A program made the position numbers and the translations under genes. Source: Lumnitzera littorea (Eukaryota; Streptophyta; Magnoliopsida; Myrtales; Combretaceae). Taken from it: a stretch of 64,000 bases of DNA. The stretch is from contig JAMXBB010000004.1 of NCBI GenBank assembly GCA_024138015.1, forward strand, positions 5,396,617-5,460,616, read 5' to 3'. Within the stretch, counting starts at the first letter, position 1. Each line of letters begins with the position of its first letter. Shown piece after piece: positions 1 to 12,021 of this stretch. Below the pieces are notes generated by a model. The model had not been told where the DNA came from and did not search any database. It saw nothing but the letters and a program-made list of their open reading frames with translations.

Positions 1-1990
1 GAATTCCATTTACAATTTTTCCCTACCTATTGTCAGGCCTTCCAAATTGCCTCTTTTTTATTTAAATTTTTTACCCTTTTTTTTTATCCATTGCATAGAT
101 AGCCTTTTCGTTTCATCATCCTTGTCTAAAGTCCTCTGCCTTCCTAAATTTTCCATGCAGTTTTCGCAGGACATGCTTTGTTCCACAATTTCAAGTTCCA
201 AATACCATATCCTCTTAAACCCTTTAGCCTCGACATGTTATTCCGACTCACCCCATGTAATTTTCTCTTTTCTTCCGTGCTTTCCTAGAAGAAATCTCTT
301 ATTAATCTTTCCATCAGATCTATGATTTTTATTGGCACACTTTCCGCTTGCATATGGTAACTGAAAGTTCCTTCTATGACCGATTTAATAAAGACACTTC
401 TTTCCATATTACTCGAAAATTTTTCTATCCTGTGAGTATATTTCTAATTTTTCTCTAAGATAAATATAATATCCCTGTTCCTTACATTTACATTTTTCAT
501 AATGGGAAACCCCAAAAAGTCTATCTGGTTCCTCATTCTCTTTAAACCCCGTTATCTTACGCACTTCTTTTGTTACAGTGCTTCCACATTTGCAGAGGAT
601 ATAATTTTTTACTTGTCCAAATTAATCTTTTGGCCTGAAGTAATCCCAAACTGTGTCATCACTTCCATCATAACTCTGGCATTTTTGGCAGATGCTTCTC
701 TTATTAGGAGAGTATCATCAGCGAAAAGAAGGTAGGATAAATCTATTCCAAAGTTTCTAATCCTGATAGGTTTCCAACACTTTAATTCCACAAAGCCTTG
801 AATCAGTCTGCTTAAAAACTCCATAGCTGAAATAAATATATACAGGGATAAAGGATCCCCCTTGCCTTAGGCTCCCAGAAGCTTGGAAAAAACTATGTTT
901 GAGACCCATTAATGATCACTGCATGGTTGACCGTCGAGATACAAGAAGAGACAAGCTTTATCGATTTGGCAGGAAATTTTAAGGCTTCTAAAACTATACA
1001 AACAAAGTCTCACTCCATTTTATAATAGGCTTTTTTATGATCAATTTTTAACAAGATCCATCCCCTCTTACCCTTCTTCTTAGAGAAAAGGTTCTCTTTT
1101 TCTTGGATAATAATTGTGTTGTCTGCTACACTTCGCTTTGGAATAAAGCTTGCCTAGAAAGGGCTGGTCAAGGAATCAAGGAAGGGCCTCAACCTGTATA
1201 CTAGAATTTTCGTAATAATTTTGTAAAAGGTAGCACATAAGCTGATCGACCTAAAATCTTTAAGGTTATTAGATCCTAACTTTTTCCGAATAAGAAAAGA
1301 GTTATTTTATTCAGTATCTACCTCTGCCTTGTGAAAAGTTTTGAAGGCTACTCTTTCAACAGCAGTTCCCACAATATTCCAACAGCCTTTAAAAAATTCA
1401 GCATGGAATCCATCCACACCCAGTGATTTATTGCTTCTAATACTGAATAGGGCCCTTCGAATTTCTTCCCTTGACATCAATTTATTTAAAGGATTTTTCT
1501 CTTCCTCATTGAGTTTAACTCCATTTGAGTGTGAAGATTCTGATGAAAATTTAAGATCCAATCCCTCAATTTGGTTTTCTCCATGAGCCAATTTTCCCGT
1601 ATTATCATATAGCCCTAGAATTCTTGTTCTCATCCCTCTTGCTAAGGTACTTCTATGAAAAAAGGAGGTATTTCTTTCCCGCTCTATTGTCCAGTTACTT
1701 CTTGCCTTGTTTGCCCAAAGCACGTTTTTTCTTTGCAAAATCTCATTAAGCTCTTGTTTCACAAAATAAATTCTATCAAGAATATCTTGTGAGGGCCTGC
1801 AAGAGAAATCTTCTTCCAGGTTCTTTAACAAGTGAAGCTCCTTTTTCCTCACATTAATGATACCGAAAGTTTCTTTATTCCACATTCTTAAAGCCTCTTT
1901 CAACTTTTCAAGGCTCACAAGCGAGTCCACAGCTGAGTCGCTCCAATTCCTTCTAACTAGGCCTAGGAAGTCAGGGTGCCTAAGCCACAT
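1..1990 (-). pseudogene. LINE ORF2, linker and reverse transcriptase part (broken)
   Basis: The piece 1990-1307 (227 codons) reads as the helical linker plus the start of a LINE reverse transcriptase, including the typical stretch around ISREEIRR-like 'MSREEIRRALFSIRSNKS' and 'GVDGFHAEFFKGCW'. After frame changes, the piece 824-609 carries the polymerase motif FADDTLLIREAS, in which the two Asp residues are the metal ligands. Below 600 the minus strand still gives LINE-like text (for example SVFIKSV and FSYHMQ around 340-420) but with stops. It continues past base 1. Dead by frameshift and stop codons. Confidence 0.82.
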
Positions 1991-2029
1991 TTGTTAAAAG
2001 CGAAAGCACCTATTTCCCCTATTACCTTT

Positions 2030-2765
2030 CTAGAACGAAGGGGCTGAATTGAGAAGGATGGGCCTATGGTCGGATTGCAAATGACTGAGGTGGAGGAGTT
2101 TGGTTTTTGGAAAAAATAAAACCAACCACTCGTTATCTATTCTTGTTCCAATTAAGCTGGATAAACTCTTGCTCATGTTGGACCACATGAATTGAGGTAC
2201 CGCAAAACCAATATCAATCATTTTACATGTGTTCATACATTTCCGGTATAGATTAGCCCTATTTTTAATTCACCCTCAGTCTACCCTACTTGTTATTTTC
2301 TGATAAAATCTCATTAAAGTCGCACGTGATAATCCAAGGGCCTACCAAAGACTTTGCCGCCTTTTCCAAATTTTCCCAAAGAGTAATTCTTTTCGAAAAT
2401 CTTGGACTAGTATAAATAGCTGAAAACGAAAAGAATAAATTTAATGGGGACACCTGGATCATCGTGTGAACTTCTTGCCTTGAGGAGAATAACTTGGGCA
2501 CACCGATGCCACCTTCCTTCCGGAGAATTAGGATGTCATTGCTAAAGCCAGCAGCTTCTACGCTAATCATATGTTCAAATCCCAGGGCTCTGGATAAGTC
2601 TTCCGCACCGCCATAATTCAGTCGAGTTTGCAGAAGGACCATGATGTCAGGGCTGTATGTTTGTAAGAGTTGCTCCAGTGCCTGCCTTCTCCGCCGCACC
2701 TTGGACATTCCAAGATGGAATTTCTAATTGAATAACGTGGAAATCCATTCTTTCAACAGCCATCA
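2030..2765 (-). pseudogene. LINE ORF2, endonuclease part (broken)
   Basis: The N-terminal strand reads SWNVQG at about 2710-2727, then shifts frame into the piece 2708-2286, which contains SPDIMVLLQTRLN and WIITCDFNEIL, the latter matching the GDFNEIL motif of this endonuclease/exonuclease/phosphatase fold. After another break, 2236-2030 contains FMWSNM and the C-terminal SDHRPILL motif with its catalytic Asp-His pair. Family knowledge: this domain nicks the target DNA for target-primed reverse transcription. The reading frame is interrupted at least twice, so it is not functional. Confidence 0.8.
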
Positions 2766-3703
2766 TTGTTGGATTCAAAATGTTTGTTGTTAGTTAATAC
2801 CGCGACATCAACCCGACTTCAGGGTCTCTCATTCTCAGAACTTGCATTCTCAACCAACAACTCCTGGAAATTCGTAATTTACAGAAGAGGGGTTGATTCG
2901 TCTAGACTGAAAAGTCAGGGGAGAACTTCTCCCTCCTCCATTACCTGGACATACAAAAATAGAGGAATCTCCAGAAACTCTCTATTCCTCATTAGTACTC
3001 CTTTCACAATCATTCTGCATGTCCATTCGAACTCTTCTAATATCTTCTTCGATTCATCCATCGGGCTCCTCTTTGATGTTGTTATTATCAACTCCCCTTC
3101 CTTCATTGTTTGGAATATTGTTCCCTAGTTTCCCATGAATATACCGTTCGTTGGCATTGTTTTCCTGTAATCAATGTGTGGAATTTAGAGTTATCTCCTT
3201 GCTCCTTGGTCCAATACTTGAATCTTTACGATCTCCACCAATATCCCTATTGAGAACTCTGTTGAGGGAACCAACCAGATCATTGATCTATCGTTGGTCA
3301 CCTGACCGTCTGAGTTTTCGTGAAGGATATTGACCCCCGAAGTGACTGTAGTTTCTCACCATTTTTTCTTGCAATATTTTTAATTTGATTCAGTCTCCTA
3401 TCGTCTCTCTTTTAGATTGCCACTGCTCTCAAATATGAAATTGTTTCCACCATTATTATCTTTAATTTTCCCAAAATTATGTCTGTCATCCATGCACGTG
3501 CTTGCCTTTTCATCTTTCTTTTCATCACTCAGTTTTTCATTCCCATCAGAATTAATCGCTCCTCCAACTTTGCTCTCTCTGCCTTGATCAACGTGCTTCC
3601 TATTTGGTTTGGTATTTTTTTAATCAATGCTCTTTTTCCCTCCTTTCTCTTCGTGCCCTTTCGTCTTCCAATCAAAATCCTAGTTTTGTCCATTCGTCTT
3701 CCT

Positions 3704-4847
3704 TCATCTATTCCTCACCAACATCCTTTCACCATACATTTCGGCACTGTTAGCTTCCTCCTCTGGTTCAATGCCTTTTTCTATAGAGAGATTCTCTGCT
3801 TCTGGCACAATCTGACTGCCGTTTGCTTCTTTGGGCAGAGAACTACTTAAGGGTTGGTCCTGCCTTATATCCTTGCTTGTCTCTCTTGGCTTACTCCCCA
3901 TGCACTTAACTTTTGAGCTTTCGTCACCACATGCCGTGTTATTATGCCCCACGCATCCACATTGCGTACAAAGAGAAGTTAGACCTTCGTACTGTGTGTT
4001 GTAGGAAAAATCTTCAATAATAATCGATCTCAAAGGGCTTGTTGAAATTAACTTAGCACACAGATTCTTGTAAATTTGCCTCTTTCCGCTTCTACCGTAT
4101 ATGTACCAAACCACAGTACTGAGCCAATATCACTACCTATTTCCCTCAAAGTAGTTGGAAAATAATACTCAAAGGGTAGTTCATAGATTCTTGCCCAAAC
4201 TACTATAGAATCAAAACTCGCCATGGATGGTTTAAAATTTGGAACCCATCTCTTAATTGCTAGAAAATGGCCCGCCACAAACCATCATCCCCCCTTAATA
4301 ATTAGTTGAACTTCTTCCTCAGATTTAAATGAAGCAATATAAGCACCTTTCCCCACACTCACAAGATTGAAGGTCACACAATTTCTCCCAAGGAATTGAA
4401 GTTTACTATTGATAAGCTTATATCCAAGATTCGATCCAATAACCTTTAAAATTAAAGTATTTTTCCAAGGAGCTCTAATGCATTCCTTCTCCATTTTTGT
4501 TAACCTAATTTGCGGCACACCTTTCTCATCTTCTTCTGATTCCTTGATTTCCTCTTTTCCCAAATTTTCATCCTCATCCATTTCGCAACTTGTTTACTGA
4601 AGAATGCCCATTCATATGCTCCTGAAATGCTAGCCACAACAGAGTTTCTACAAGACTATCCTTCTTCCTTACATTCATTCTTTCGGTTTTCTTGGTATTC
4701 ATTTTCTCTGAGGCCAACAATAGGAATATCAACTTCTAATGCTCTTTTTCTCCCTTCGTCTAGTGATATCGCTTCCAGAATCTTTTGATTTCTGCAGGGT
4801 GCCTTCGCTAGTTTCTTCTCCTCCCCCAACCGCCCATCTTCACTCAT
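3704..4847 (-). pseudogene. LINE ORF1: DUF4283-like domain plus CCHC zinc knuckle (broken)
   Basis: It starts at Met 4847 (MSEDGRLGEEKK), then stops and changes frame. The pieces 4581-4285 and 4278-4048 look like the DUF4283 RNA-binding domain common in plant LINE ORF1 proteins (for example PWKNTLILKVIG, then FLAIKRWVPNFKPS and VVWARIYELPFEYY). The piece 4114-3704 has a CX2CX4HX4C knuckle, CTQCGCVGHNNTAC. The order (DUF4283, then knuckle) is that of LINE ORF1. Several frame changes show that it is a relic. Confidence 0.78.
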
Positions 4848-4850
4848 CGT

Positions 4851-7032
4851 GACTTAAAAAATTAGATTTTTCTACCATACCTTCAATGTTTTTAAAGGAA
4901 TCGATTCCGTCCTGACTTTTGATTTTATATTAATTAGATTTTAATTAATGATTTAGTTATATTTTTAATGATTTAGATTTAGTTAATAATAAATTAAAAT
5001 TAGATAAAAAAGTGAGACTAATCTCATAAAAAATATAGATAAGATTAAATTTACATAAGAGTTGAACCCAAACTACTTCTCAAACCGCTGGATCTTAAGG
5101 ATTGAAATAATGAATTGGTTCATCGTTTTTTTAAAAAGAAAAGAAAGAGAGAGAGAAAGAGAGCTATTAAGCTAGAAAAAAATAATTAAATGATATCTAT
5201 TGAATCATGGCATGTTAAAGCTATTATTTACAATAGTAAAAGATAATTTTTTGAAAATAATATTATCGAAATAATGATAAATGATTAATAATAAATTAAT
5301 TATGTATTAAGAATAAATTAAAAATTCAATTTAAGTTAATGTAAGTTCTTTTTGTGAAATTTGTTAAATGTTAAGGATTTGAATAGGAGAAAAAGATAAA
5401 TTTGAGAAAAAAAAATAAAAGTTGGAATCACATTAAATAAAAAATTAATTAAAAATTAAAATTATTAATAAATGAGTATACTTAAAAATAAAAGAAAAAA
5501 GAAAATCACATTATTAAAAATCATTAATATATTTTTAAAAAAATTAATAAAAAATTAAATATTAAAAAAATGATTTAAGGGCCGAACCGACCCGAAACCC
5601 CCTTATCTTCGAGGCAATCATGATTCAACTATGGTCTAGCTTATAAATAAGCGACTCTAGGCCGATTCAAGATCGGACCAAATCATTAGGCAAGTCTAAA
5701 CAGGACCATAAAAATTTAAAAAAAAAAATCTACTTTGTTGTTATGTGGTTTGTTAAAAACATTTTTGTTATGCTAACTCTACAATATTACTCTTTTTTAA
5801 ATAATACTTTTGGTGTTAGTAATTTCTTCAAAGTCACAATTGGTTATCAAATCTTATATTTGATATTATTATGTTTGTACTTTTTTTTCAATAATACTTT
5901 TCTATCTATTTATACTTCTTCATAGTTATTTTTACCTACAACATCCTATCATTCAAGAGATGTATATTTTGCACATAAAGCTATACTACTAATAGAAGAG
6001 TTACAACCTCCTCACAACTTAATGCAAAAAGATGTAACTCTTGATATAATGCTATGTTCTCATGATTTGAAAGGTCATAATTCTTTGTAAATATCATACC
6101 CTTTTATATAAATATACAAGGATCATTAACAATTGTTTTTGAAGTTACAATTTATGAAAAATATAATATGCATTATTAACATAATAGTAGATGTACACCA
6201 GCTCTGCTTGTCTCAAAATTAATATTAATTATTTTAAAGCATTAGATTAGATTATACTTAATGATCTTAAAAATAATTATAAATGAGGAAAGGGAAAAAT
6301 AAGAAAGAATGGCATAATAGATGATTTAAAAAAAAAAAAAGATGAAGGCTTAAAGCAAACACTTGTCAAATAAAGTAGGAAGAGAAATAAAAGTAAAAAT
6401 ATAGGTACATGTCAATTACAATTTTAAATTTAAAAATAAAATTTAGTAATATTTTATTTTATTTTAATAAAAAATAATGGTTATTGAGTGATCATTATTG
6501 AGAGGAAAATAGCGTGAGTGTAAAAAACATGAATCGGCCTACTAATTACTTATAAATTAGATCTATAAGATACCACATTTTAATAATTATGGTAGTTAAA
6601 AAAAGAGATTTAACTTTAATAATAGAAATTATATATTTTTTAAATTGAAATTTAGGGAAAACACGGGGTTTTAACTAGTACAAGTGGAGATACAATATCC
6701 TGTAAAAAAGTGCTTCAGCAAAATAGAATCGGAAAAGCATCCATCCAAATGAATGTAGACATAAACAATGGGTCTGAGAATCTCTTCTTGGAATTCGTAA
6801 TTCCATTTTGGAAGATTTTTGTGTGATAATATAAATTATTCGAATTCTCAACAAAATGATAAATGAATCAGAATTACTGTGGTACCCTTTACTGGCGTCC
6901 ACGTACTCCTCCACTTCATGAACTACTAATAAATAGTTACTCCGACTCAGCACTCTCCTTTCTATCAGTTTCGGTAAAGAAAGATACAGGAAATAATAAC
7001 CAAAAAAAAAAAAACTATTTTTTAAAGATACC
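4851..7032. other. AT-rich intergenic spacer
   Basis: No gene recognised. It is very AT-rich, with A-runs and a purine tract near 5130-5165. A short GC-richer patch at about 5578-5712 (contains GGGCCGAACCGACCCGAAAC) differs in composition and may be a scrap of a repeat. The 131-codon minus-strand frame at 7070-6675 has no recognisable domain. Confidence 0.6.
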
Positions 7033-7128
7033 TTAACCATATAATATATTATTTCATTATTTGATTCCAAATCTTTTTATTTAACCATATAATATATTAT
7101 TTCATTATTTAATTCCAAATCTTTTATA
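7033..7128. repeat. 48-bp tandem duplication
   Basis: Two adjacent near-identical 48-bp units, 7033-7080 and 7081-7128, both starting TTAACCATATAATATATT and ending in the CCAAATCTTTT region. The few differences (TTGATT versus TTAATT and tail bases) show a fairly recent local duplication. Confidence 0.85.
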
Positions 7129-8310
7129 AAAAATTATTATTTCATTACTTAATACGTTGGTAATGCGATAATAATAGTGGTAGTACCGTAATGATAATGA
7201 CAATAATAAATGTTAGTGATAATGGTAAGGAGATGGTATGTAGCGCTAACTGTTGGTGATAACATAATAAGATTTATAATGATTGTAGTAATAACAATGA
7301 TAATAGAGATGTTAATAGTTTATAAGTATCGACAGTATTATAAATATGGTGGCTATAATAATAGTATCGTATAGTGGCCAGTTTATAACTGAGTTTATGA
7401 TAGTGCTGATGATGATGTTGACTAGAATAGTAGTGTTGATGTTATAGGGTCGTAAAGGTGATAATTTTGATGGGGATAAAATTCTCAAACAATTGCAAGG
7501 CCTATTTGCTCTTTACAATGAATAAATACAGCATTATAAAAGGTGACATATTTTCTTATTCTAAAGTGCCTTTGATCCACTTTTTCTCTCTTTTATCTAC
7601 TATCGTTATAATAATGGTCAACCATCATTTGTTGGCCACAAGCTCCAAAGTTCACAAGTAAGAGTCAAAGCTCACAAACTTGTACTAGAGTTTCAACACA
7701 AGTCCCTCAAATATGAGCTCTTGATTATGATTTAGAGCTTAGACACTTATATTATGTTTAGAAAGAGAGAAGAAATTAAGAGAGAACGAAAGAAAATAAA
7801 AGGAGAGAATTACTAAATTTTTTTGTTTGGATTGAAGAAAAGAGAAAGAAATGAATATAAAAGGAATATTTTTTAAAATAATATTTAAAAATATTTTAAA
7901 CTACTAAATTTCTATATTATTTTAAAAAAGATAACGAAATTTTAAAAAGTGAAGATATAATTATAATCTCAATAAATTTCCATATGAAAACACTCTAATT
8001 TGAAAAGAAAAAAAAAACATGTAGCCCTTAAAAAAAACCTTTCCCCCCTAAATCAATCCCTTCCACTTTCCTTGTAATTGCAAACAAAAAAAAGTGTTTT
8101 AAATTTTTATTTTTTCCTTTCACTCTTCTTTCCCTCGTGATTTCTTCCTCCATCCCAAACATAGTGTTAGGTTAGAGTTCATATGTCAGTGCCGACTCAT
8201 CTCCTAACCTCACATCAAGAGCTTTTGCAGCTTATGAGTTGAATTAGAGCTCATACCTCCACTCTGAATTAAGTACGCGTGAATCCATCAACTGATATTC
8301 CTTTTTTCTA
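7129..8310. other. Spacer with cryptic trinucleotide tract
   Basis: From about 7150 to 7450 the sequence is a cryptically simple mix of GATAAT, GTAGT and GATGAT triplets, probably a decayed microsatellite. After that it is AT-rich spacer with no convincing gene. The 67-codon frame at 7458-7661 has no recognisable domain. Confidence 0.5.
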
Positions 8311-8344
8311 AAAAAAAAAAAAAAAAAAAGAAAGAAAGAAAGAA
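8311..8344. repeat. Poly-A run followed by (GAAA)n microsatellite
   Basis: A run of about 20 A residues passes directly into four GAAA units. The A-run could mark the tail of a retroposed sequence, but no source element is visible upstream. Confidence 0.7.
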
Positions 8345-8628
8345 GTACACGAAATTATTTTATTTCATTAAAAGAATAATTGAACACTTAATTGAAACAA
8401 AAGGATCCCTAAACCTTATATGACGTTGAAAGGAAATGGAATAACTATGTCATAAAAACGTATTTTATAGAACCTTCTGCTCTTACATTTGGTTTAGTAA
8501 ATAATCACATTTGAAAATAGTATTGGAATGAAACAATAGAAGTACAAAGTCAGAAATACCAGCCATCCCAAAAGTAAACTAAAAAAAAAGCCCCTTTTCC
8601 ATCCTAAACAAACAGGAAAACAAAAGAA

Positions 8629-8979
8629 TCAAGAACTGTAGGTCCACACACGACTTAAAACACCGAGGGGGTAAACACCTGGGGGGTCTCGTACTCCTAA
8701 CGAGCTCATGATGGTGTCTTTGGTTAAGTGGAAGAGGCCCCATGCCCACTCCTCTTCCCCCTCCCCCAAGGGAGGGCCTCGTCCTTTTCCTATTTGCAAC
8801 AAGCTAAGCTTTGATTGTGCTTTTGCTTGCAAACCACATAGGTGGGTTCTAAACGCCCTAATGATTTTTGGGTTTCTAACCCATGATGCCATGAGATTGC
8901 CCTCGGTTGTTTGTGTTCGTGGTGGTTCTTGGTGCCCTAGTTGGTAGCAATAGAATAAGGGCGATGGATGGTATCTCAT
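8629..8979 (-). other. GC-richer island with open frames on both strands; unidentified
   Basis: This ~350-bp block is clearly richer in G+C than the DNA around it. The minus strand is open for 116 codons from Met 8979 to the stop at 8629, ending GVYPLGVLSRVWTYSS. The plus strand is open for 79 codons (8708-8947). I do not recognise either protein. The minus-strand product is basic and rich in Gly and Pro, without a signal peptide, membrane segment or known motif. It lies about 1.2 kb beyond the 3' end of GID1, on the same strand. It could be a small gene, an exon of a noncoding transcript, or a fragment of a retroelement. Coding is uncertain. Confidence 0.35.
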
Positions 8980-9708
8980 CAGTGAATCGGTTGGAACAAA
9001 TTTTCCTCAAAGGTAAGTGAGGAATTAGTAATACCTAGGGAAAACAATAAAGAATTTATGGACGTATGATTCTATATGGTAAGACAACATTAAAATAATG
9101 GAAAAAATATTCGGGATACATCATATGCCTATAATAAAAGAGATCTAAGTATAATGTACACCAACAGTGAAAACTACCACGAGAGTTGAAAAGCCTTTCT
9201 GAGATCCACACCTTACTTAATTTACTGATTAAATTTCCATAAATAAAGTGAAGAACATACTACATAGAAACGTAAATAATACCTAGGAGAAGAGGATTTA
9301 CCGAAGTTAACCTTTGAACTATTTTCGAGAAAAGGACCGTATTTTCAATTTGAGAAGCAATGGGAGGAATTTAATATACGCACCATCAGCTTAGAGGGTG
9401 AGCTTAATCTCTGAATTGGATAGATCTGATAATTTTACTCTTACCCTGTTCTTTCTTTCCAAAATCCACTCAAGACAGCTGACAAAATCACAGAAACCAA
9501 AACCTGGGTTCATATGTGGTTGAGGGAAAAGTTTTCTTGATTCATTTCCAGCTAAGTTTGAGAGAACAACAGAATCAACTCCTTTTTCAGTAGGAAAACT
9601 AAAATATATTCTATGTACACTTTTAACAGAAAAGTTCAAAAAGAGCAACAAGACATTAAGCCTGCAAACTGAAAAGGGAGAAGTGACAACGTTACCAAAA
9701 CATCTCTT
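8980..9708. other. Spacer downstream of GID1
   Basis: No gene recognised. The minus-strand frame at 9651-9391 (86 codons) has no recognisable domain. Part of this stretch may be distal 3' flank of GID1. Confidence 0.4.
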
Positions 9709-9731
9709 TATATATATATATATATATATAT
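9709..9731. repeat. (TA)n microsatellite
   Basis: About 11 uninterrupted TA units. It lies in the 3' flank of GID1. Confidence 0.9.
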
Positions 9732-9802
9732 TAACACTTGTATAGACATTGCTGTAGCAGAAGCAAGGATGCTCTCTGCATCCAAAGCTTTGATATTTAA
9801 CC

Positions 9803-9828
9803 TATATATATATATATATATATATATA
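9803..9828. repeat. (TA)n microsatellite
   Basis: About 13 uninterrupted TA units. It directly abuts the SINE-like patch to its right and could be that element's simple-sequence tail. Confidence 0.9.
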
Positions 9829-9829
9829 A

Positions 9830-9905
9830 CATTAGCTGGGGATTGAACCCAATTAGTTTCACCACCAAAGGGGCAACGACTGAACACCTTGAACCGCCAT
9901 CTTGA
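9830..9905 (-). mobile_element. Possible tRNA-derived SINE fragment
   Basis: On the minus strand, GTGTTCAGTCGTTG (about 9883-9896) resembles a Pol III A box. GGGTTCAATCCCC (9850-9838) is a good B box at about the right distance downstream. A TA-repeat follows immediately, as SINEs often end in simple repeats. No target-site duplication or full-length consensus was identified, so this is an inference from the two promoter boxes. Confidence 0.35.
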
Positions 9906-10184
9906 CTCTGGTGGATTGTTAGATATATATCTGCTGCAGGAGGCCTTGAAAGTTAATATAACAAAACAAAGTGATACAGCTAAATGCCAGATATCACATG
10001 CACCCTGAAAACTGAGTCCATCCATCTCCTCAGAACCAGACCCCGCGGGAGATAAGGAAACAGAGGATTAGAGCCCCAGGAAATATTATCATTACACATT
10101 CTTGATAGCTGGAAAAATATCACTATTATGGCAAGGCAAAAATGGACGCCTCCAATGCCTTGATGGCTATTTCTACATGAAAGG

Positions 10185-12021
10185 CTATCTGCTGGTAGGA
10201 TTCACAAAGCTATTTATTTCATCCATGACTGTATAGAAATGGTCATTATTTGGCAACAGGTAGAATCCAATGGTCGCCTTCTCCAAAAACAATAGTTTAA
10301 CCTTTTGACCAGCTTTTTCTAGCCCTTCGGCATAAGCCAATTGCCAGTCCTGCACAAGGTCTAAACCAGCCACAACAACGAGGCTCTTTGGGAATTTTAC
10401 TCCTTCAAGGCTTTCAGCCCTGGGGCCACATGGATTACAGGCAGGGTGATCCCTATCCTCCCCTTCAGGAAGAAAAGCTCTCCAATACCAGTCTCGGTCC
10501 TGTAGTGTTACAAAGTACTTTCCATCCAGTCTCGTCTCAGATTCAGTTCTTTCCTCTCCACCAAACATCGGATTGAGAAGGATGTTACCTAGCACTTCAA
10601 TTTCAGAATCAACTGCCCTTAGAGCAACATTGTGCACAATGTTACCTCCAGAACTATCACCAGCTAGATATATATGAACTTTAGAGTCCGTCTTACTCCG
10701 AAGCCATGACCTTGAGTTCACCCATTTCAAAGCCATCCACCCATCGTCATAGGCATAGGGGTATCGGTGCTCAGGTGCACGGCGGTAATTGACAGAAACC
10801 ACAATCGCCTTGCAAACTCCAACCAGTCTCCTACAAAGAGTATCGTATATCGCACTATTTGCAGAGGAATGCGCAAAACTCCCACCATGAAAAAAGATGA
10901 TCACAGGAACAACATCAGCTTCAACTGGTCTTTCGAGGTTAATCAAATTAAGCTGAGACTCCTGTTCAAAAGCTGGTCTATAGATACGGCAAATGAGATT
11001 TGTTCCACGGTCAATTAAAACATCAAATGAGAAGACCCCATCAACCGGATTGGCATTTGATGGAACTTTCCGATCGAGGAACTCTGCCAAATGGCGGTCA
11101 AATGTTCCATCAGGACGCCGGAGAAGATTATAGGACAACTTGAACTGGGATATGAGGACCCATGTATTTAAGGGAACAACCATCTATAAAGAAAAACGCC
11201 AAAAGGGATTAGACTTTTACCTCATTCATAATATCTAGAGATAAAAGAAAATTGCTGCAGCAGGTAATGAAGGTCAGTAACACACATCAGTAAAGTGTAT
11301 TTATTAGATGAACCACTTATTTTCGTCAATTATTCAATGACCCACTTTGCAATTTCAAGTAAATGAGCACATCATCATCAAATAAATCCAATCCATCCTA
11401 GATCAGATATTCTTAACTAATAAAATCACTCAACAAAATACGGTACATCTAGATACATAACTCAACAGCAAAACATCAAGATCAAAACTGCATAAACATC
11501 AACAAAAGTGGAAGTCAAAAACAAAATAGAAGTTCAAATCTATACAAAACTGCTCTAGACAAAACAGCAACATCAAATCTGAAGTTTTATGCTGCAAGCT
11601 CTTTAGAAGCATACCACTACTTATCATAATCCAAACATGCTAAAGCAAATTGGTCAATCCATTTCCAACTCCTAATGATATCGAACAAGGATCAAAAAGA
11701 ATAGCACAAAGAAAAGGATCAAAGGAAGTTGCACAGAGACCAATGGATACTTCACTTAGTACCCAAAAAATAAATAAATAAATAAATCTAGACTAGCTGA
11801 TCTTTCCCACTAACTAAAAATAGAAGACAAGAAACAATCTTTAACCACAAACCATCTAACCTACTTAACATTCCAAACCGAGCATAGAAAAGCACAGACC
11901 AAAAACACTTATACTTTAGAAACAGAACAAAACAACATCAAACATAACGAACGGGAAAAAGAGCTCAAAGACAAATCATTACCTTGGACTCATTGAGATT
12001 AACTCCATTACTTCCGGCCAT
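10185..12021 (-). CDS. GID1: Gibberellin receptor GID1 (GID1A/C-type), two exons, 345 aa
   Basis: Exon 1 is 12021-11983 (13 codons, MAGSNGVNLNESK) with donor AAG|GTAATG. Exon 2 is 11183-10185 (332 codons plus stop) after acceptor TTTATAG. The intron (11982-11184, phase 0) follows Lys13; such a short first exon is usual for GID1 genes. The product is a nuclear/cytosolic soluble receptor of the hormone-sensitive-lipase fold that binds gibberellin and then recruits DELLA repressors. The N-terminal lid contains VPLNTWVLISQFKLSYN. The pocket has HGGSFAHSSANSAIYD (HGG at residues 112-114) and GDSSGG (Ser190). Asp288 lies in GLDLVQDWQ. The third catalytic residue, His in true esterases, is Ile318 (EKATIGFY), the family hallmark of a receptor that no longer hydrolyses. 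Length and motifs are intact. DVLIDR and FVTLQDRDWYWRAFLPEGED place it nearer the GID1A/C than the GID1B branch. Confidence 0.96.
11184..11982 (-). other. GID1 intron 1 (799 bp)
   Basis: GT..AG intron after codon 13, phase 0. It is AT-rich, with no open frame or repeat of note except a short AAAT run at 11766-11786. Confidence 0.9.

Larger units (their letters stand above)
1..4850 (-). mobile_element. Degenerate LINE (non-LTR retrotransposon), 3' end beyond window
   Basis: Minus-strand pieces appear in the order expected of a plant L1-type LINE: a gag-like ORF1 (4847 to about 3704), an apurinic-type endonuclease (about 2765 to 2030) and a reverse transcriptase (from 1990 to the left edge). 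Each part is open only in fragments, with frame changes and stops between them, so the copy is dead. The 5' end is put near 4850, just above the first ORF1 Met; beyond it the sequence becomes AT-rich spacer. The 2766-3703 stretch between ORF1 and the endonuclease has no recognised domain and is probably the ORF1 tail plus linker. The 3' end and poly-A are outside the window, so no target-site duplication can be checked. Confidence 0.85.

Noticed and set aside
3479..3850. 123-codon plus-strand frame
   Set aside because: Antisense to the LINE ORF1 on the minus strand; its hydrophobic text is the complement of that coding sequence.
6675..7070. 131-codon minus-strand frame
   Set aside because: AT-rich, Phe/Tyr/Leu/Ile-biased text overlapping the tandem duplication; no domain or codon signal.
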